A stretch of 28,990 bases of DNA from Ichthyosporea sp. XGB-2017a (Eukaryota; Opisthokonta; Ichthyosporea). The notes beneath the pieces were generated by a model. That model saw nothing but the letters and a program-made list of their open reading frames with translations, made no database searches and was not told the DNA's origin. Position numbers and translations under genes: made by a program. Below, piece by piece: positions 28,101-28,990 of the stretch (positions within the stretch are counted from its first letter, which is position 1; each line of letters begins with the position of its first letter). The DNA is taken from NCBI GenBank assembly GCA_002811675.1, contig PDIM01010340.1:4444-33433 (forward strand), read 5' to 3'.

Positions 28101-28580
28101 GGACTTTTCTTCATTGCCCTCTTTTTCTGCATATGCTGACTCTAGAGCCTCGTGACCCTCATTCTCTTGTCCGTGTGACAAATCTGAAATAGTTGTCTTT
28201 GGATCGTCTGCTTTGTCTTCTGGGGGATCAAATAGATTAAATTCACCGAATGAAAAGAATTTAAACCCTACATCGCGCCTTTGCTTTTCCCCTTCCTCTT
28301 GGCGCCCGCCCCTGCTGGACATAGACTCTGCATAGCGGGGATCAAATTTAAGCGCACTTGGAGTAACAATAGTTGAATAACTTAGAACACAGATGCAGAA
28401 TAAGGAGACTACCGCAGACCTTCTTGAGTAAATAGATTTCTTCTTCTTACTTAAAGAAGATCTGCCTTTGTAACATCGGTACCTAGACTCAGCGACGGAC
28501 TCTATGAAACCCTCCACCTTCATTTTACTTCCCCGGGTGGTAACTGATGGAGGAAAATGCCTGAAGAAGAGTTGATTCAT
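25131..28580 (-). CDS. GH38 class II alpha-mannosidase, membrane-anchored, 1149 aa
   Basis: The first ATG is 28580 (the frame opens five codons earlier with TTG); an in-frame ATG at 28523 is an alternative. The N-terminus is basic, and a hydrophobic segment at about 56-74 (AVVSLFCICVLSYSTIVTP) would act as a signal anchor. A charged linker runs to about 170. The GH38 catalytic domain then starts with IPHSHDDVGWLKT (zinc ligands His and Asp, about 178-190), AWHLDPFGHA near 310 (nucleophile Asp) and MQHHDAVTGT near 558 (zinc ligand His). The motif style is that of lysosomal-type alpha-mannosidases. These retaining zinc enzymes trim mannose from N-glycans and other mannosides. A non-cleaved anchor is unusual for a lysosomal enzyme and suggests Golgi or vacuolar membrane; a cleaved peptide is still possible. 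All key residues are present. Confidence 0.93.
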   Translation of the reverse strand: MNQLFFRHFPPSVTTRGSKMKVEGFIESVAESRYRCYKGRSSLSKKKKSIYSRRSAVVSLFCICVLSYSTIVTPSALKFDPRYAESMSSRGGRQEEGEKQRRDVGFKFFSFGEFNLFDPPEDKADDPKTTISDLSHGQENEGHEALESAYAEKEGNEEKSNREDHEENDSNLIHVHLIPHSHDDVGWLKTTEEYYLGTNDVDHPNTCVKCILDGVTSALFENPSRSFSVVEISYFKRWWMDLLENEDEWAPVNVKSVRELIAKGQLNFVGGGMSMNDEACVHFRDAIINMEHGFEFLNEHVDIPRTKIAWHLDPFGHASAQAALFAEMGLEGFVFTRISRRDKDMRREEKRLEFNWIGSESRGEASKIFASVMNQHYNAFYPESLQNEKLKEDDELKNNGMLNSFVNLVRQFHQELATKNVLMPIGDDFSFSNRTVSSTIFHNLDVMKKYINANPSKYGMKLLYSSPAKYASAVKVDLEEAGTQLETKIGDFFPYEDGGLWTGFYSSRSSFKHQVRAASAFFRASALLISQYQLSQHRLSPYGKEEITRLGDTLGIMQHHDAVTGTAREHVVLDYKTRLNGAIADVESQVIDLANGFIFNGKLPNSGFQTCQRLNESVCEPTDDLANGQDLTMALYNPICHPRNHHVRIPIPIKEVAVFDSDMKPIVSQVIEDPSATSSNELIFTVSLRPCSLTNVIIKSTFSDITNVIQSVLTPKQPITGSKLQDGEKKLVGKGMTRLQLTKNGSNLDLSLIFNFGTPQESMVSHDYFCYQPTSRDGAYIFSPKYQSPSPIGSQKSLFVVEGPIVDEVHMVYSDEDSDTISDALYLHDRLSVISSEPEVAQLSATVGRIEGSVGGEYVVRYKTGFQSSSFYTDSMGMELLKRSRLNEMGRIKRVEDNYYPINSVLVLKSDPPKEGALAMSFAVMNDRAEGGTSMNDETAEMMLHRRAIDDDFKGLGQTLAEEDDSGKGLAITTEHVLSLGSGEEFVQTFRKHSLYISNPVMMLFTSSTEASSIVASKESQKKEGLSSLGALPDNVHLLSAKPVYCSSPTISLGKTGSKISELEGYCDSVLLKIRLYHFYAKGEHSVLSLPATVNLVELCERLSAVKVVHELELGGTKEYKNGSYVLSPENIVLQPMQIRTFLVVFESK

Positions 28581-28759
28581 CAGCCCAAAACTCAATTGCC
28601 CCTTTGTCGCTTTTATGCTAAGCTTCCCATTGTGTGCAACAAGGGAGTTGCTTGGAAGGGGGGGTTCATACTAAACCCGGTACAGAAGGTAGGGTTATGC
28701 ATGTTATCAGGGTTTGGGTGCAAAAATAAAATACATTCCTGGCAAAAATCAAGGAAAAA

Positions 28760-28779
28760 GGGTTACCAAGGGTTACCAA
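28760..28779. repeat. Tandem 10-mer duplication
   Basis: The unit gggttaccaa occurs twice in direct succession, next to the larger direct repeat. Confidence 0.8.
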
Positions 28780-28787
28780 GGAGCGGT

Positions 28788-28911
28788 GATAATGCTGGCA
28801 CCTTGAAGTTTGACCCTGGGGTGAGATTTGAGACTGGCTGCTGTTAGGGAACAGAACTGATGATAATGCTGGCGCCTGGCACCTTGAGGTTTGACCTTGG
28901 GGTGAGATTTG
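28788..28911. repeat. Two-copy direct repeat, about 43-50 bases per copy
   Basis: Copy one (28788-28830) and copy two (28862-28911) both begin gataatgctgg and end gtgagatttg. The second carries a seven-base insertion and two substitutions. The copies start 74 bases apart, so this is an old tandem duplication or the edge of a longer repeat array beyond the window. Confidence 0.85.
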
Positions 28912-28990
28912 CTAGCCCCGACGCCGAAACCCATGTGGAACATTGTCGCGAAGTCATGCGCCGTCTTAATCAATTCAACCTCAAAATCAA

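Larger units (their letters stand above)
28581..28990. other. Right-end region upstream of GH38, with direct repeats
   Basis: The 410 bases to the window edge contain the GH38 promoter area and short direct repeats. A 66-codon minus-strand frame here reflects the repeats and is not supported as a gene. Confidence 0.5.

Noticed and set aside
28773-28973. A 66-codon minus-strand frame with an internally repeated peptide
   Set aside because: The repetition simply mirrors the DNA direct repeat, and nothing else supports coding.
1-28990. tRNA, rRNA and CRISPR arrays
   Set aside because: A scan by eye for the tRNA B-box, rRNA-like segments and regularly spaced repeats found none.

Overview
The window looks like nuclear DNA from a compact, intron-poor unicellular eukaryote (protist or alga). 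Genes lie on both strands, all with the standard code. They have ATG starts, TATAAA-type boxes and AATAAA polyadenylation signals. Most encode large proteins in a single exon, and almost all products carry a signal peptide or membrane anchor. There are no operon signatures, ribosome-binding sites, tRNA or rRNA. The lineage cannot be named from the sequence alone.

Layout, left to right. (1) Two paralogous secreted MACPF (perforin-like) genes stand head to head. The left one runs off the window edge on the minus strand (1-877); the right one is complete (1622-3628). (2) A 5'-truncated, frameshifted ABCC-type ABC transporter relic (3767-4575) keeps an intact nucleotide-binding domain. (3) A multi-pass acyltransferase-3 gene (5112-6527). 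(4) A small secreted protein with a weak aegerolysin-like pattern (6710-7177). (5) A four-transmembrane protein on the minus strand (7783-8511). (6) A 2.2 kb gene-poor stretch. (7) An 1177-residue type II membrane protein with a long helical ectodomain of no recognised family (10738-14271). (8) A gap with possible decayed coding traces, then a small Cys-rich WBP1/VOPP1-like membrane protein (15561-15896). (9) A long near-perfect inverted repeat (16353-16548) upstream of a 1351-residue LRR ectodomain receptor-like protein (17008-21063). (10) A probable UL52/PrimPol-type primase relic on the minus strand (21374-22087). (11) Two minus-strand alpha-mannosidases, GH125 (22488-24569) and GH38 (25131-28580). 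(12) A short direct-repeat region at the right end.

The common theme is the cell surface and secretory pathway: secreted pore-forming-family proteins, surface receptor-like and anchored proteins, a membrane acyltransferase, and two mannose-trimming enzymes that could act successively on mannosidic glycans. The most interesting hypothesis is a bicomponent MACPF plus aegerolysin-like module, as known from fungi. It rests on a weak family assignment for the small protein and needs a structure or profile search.
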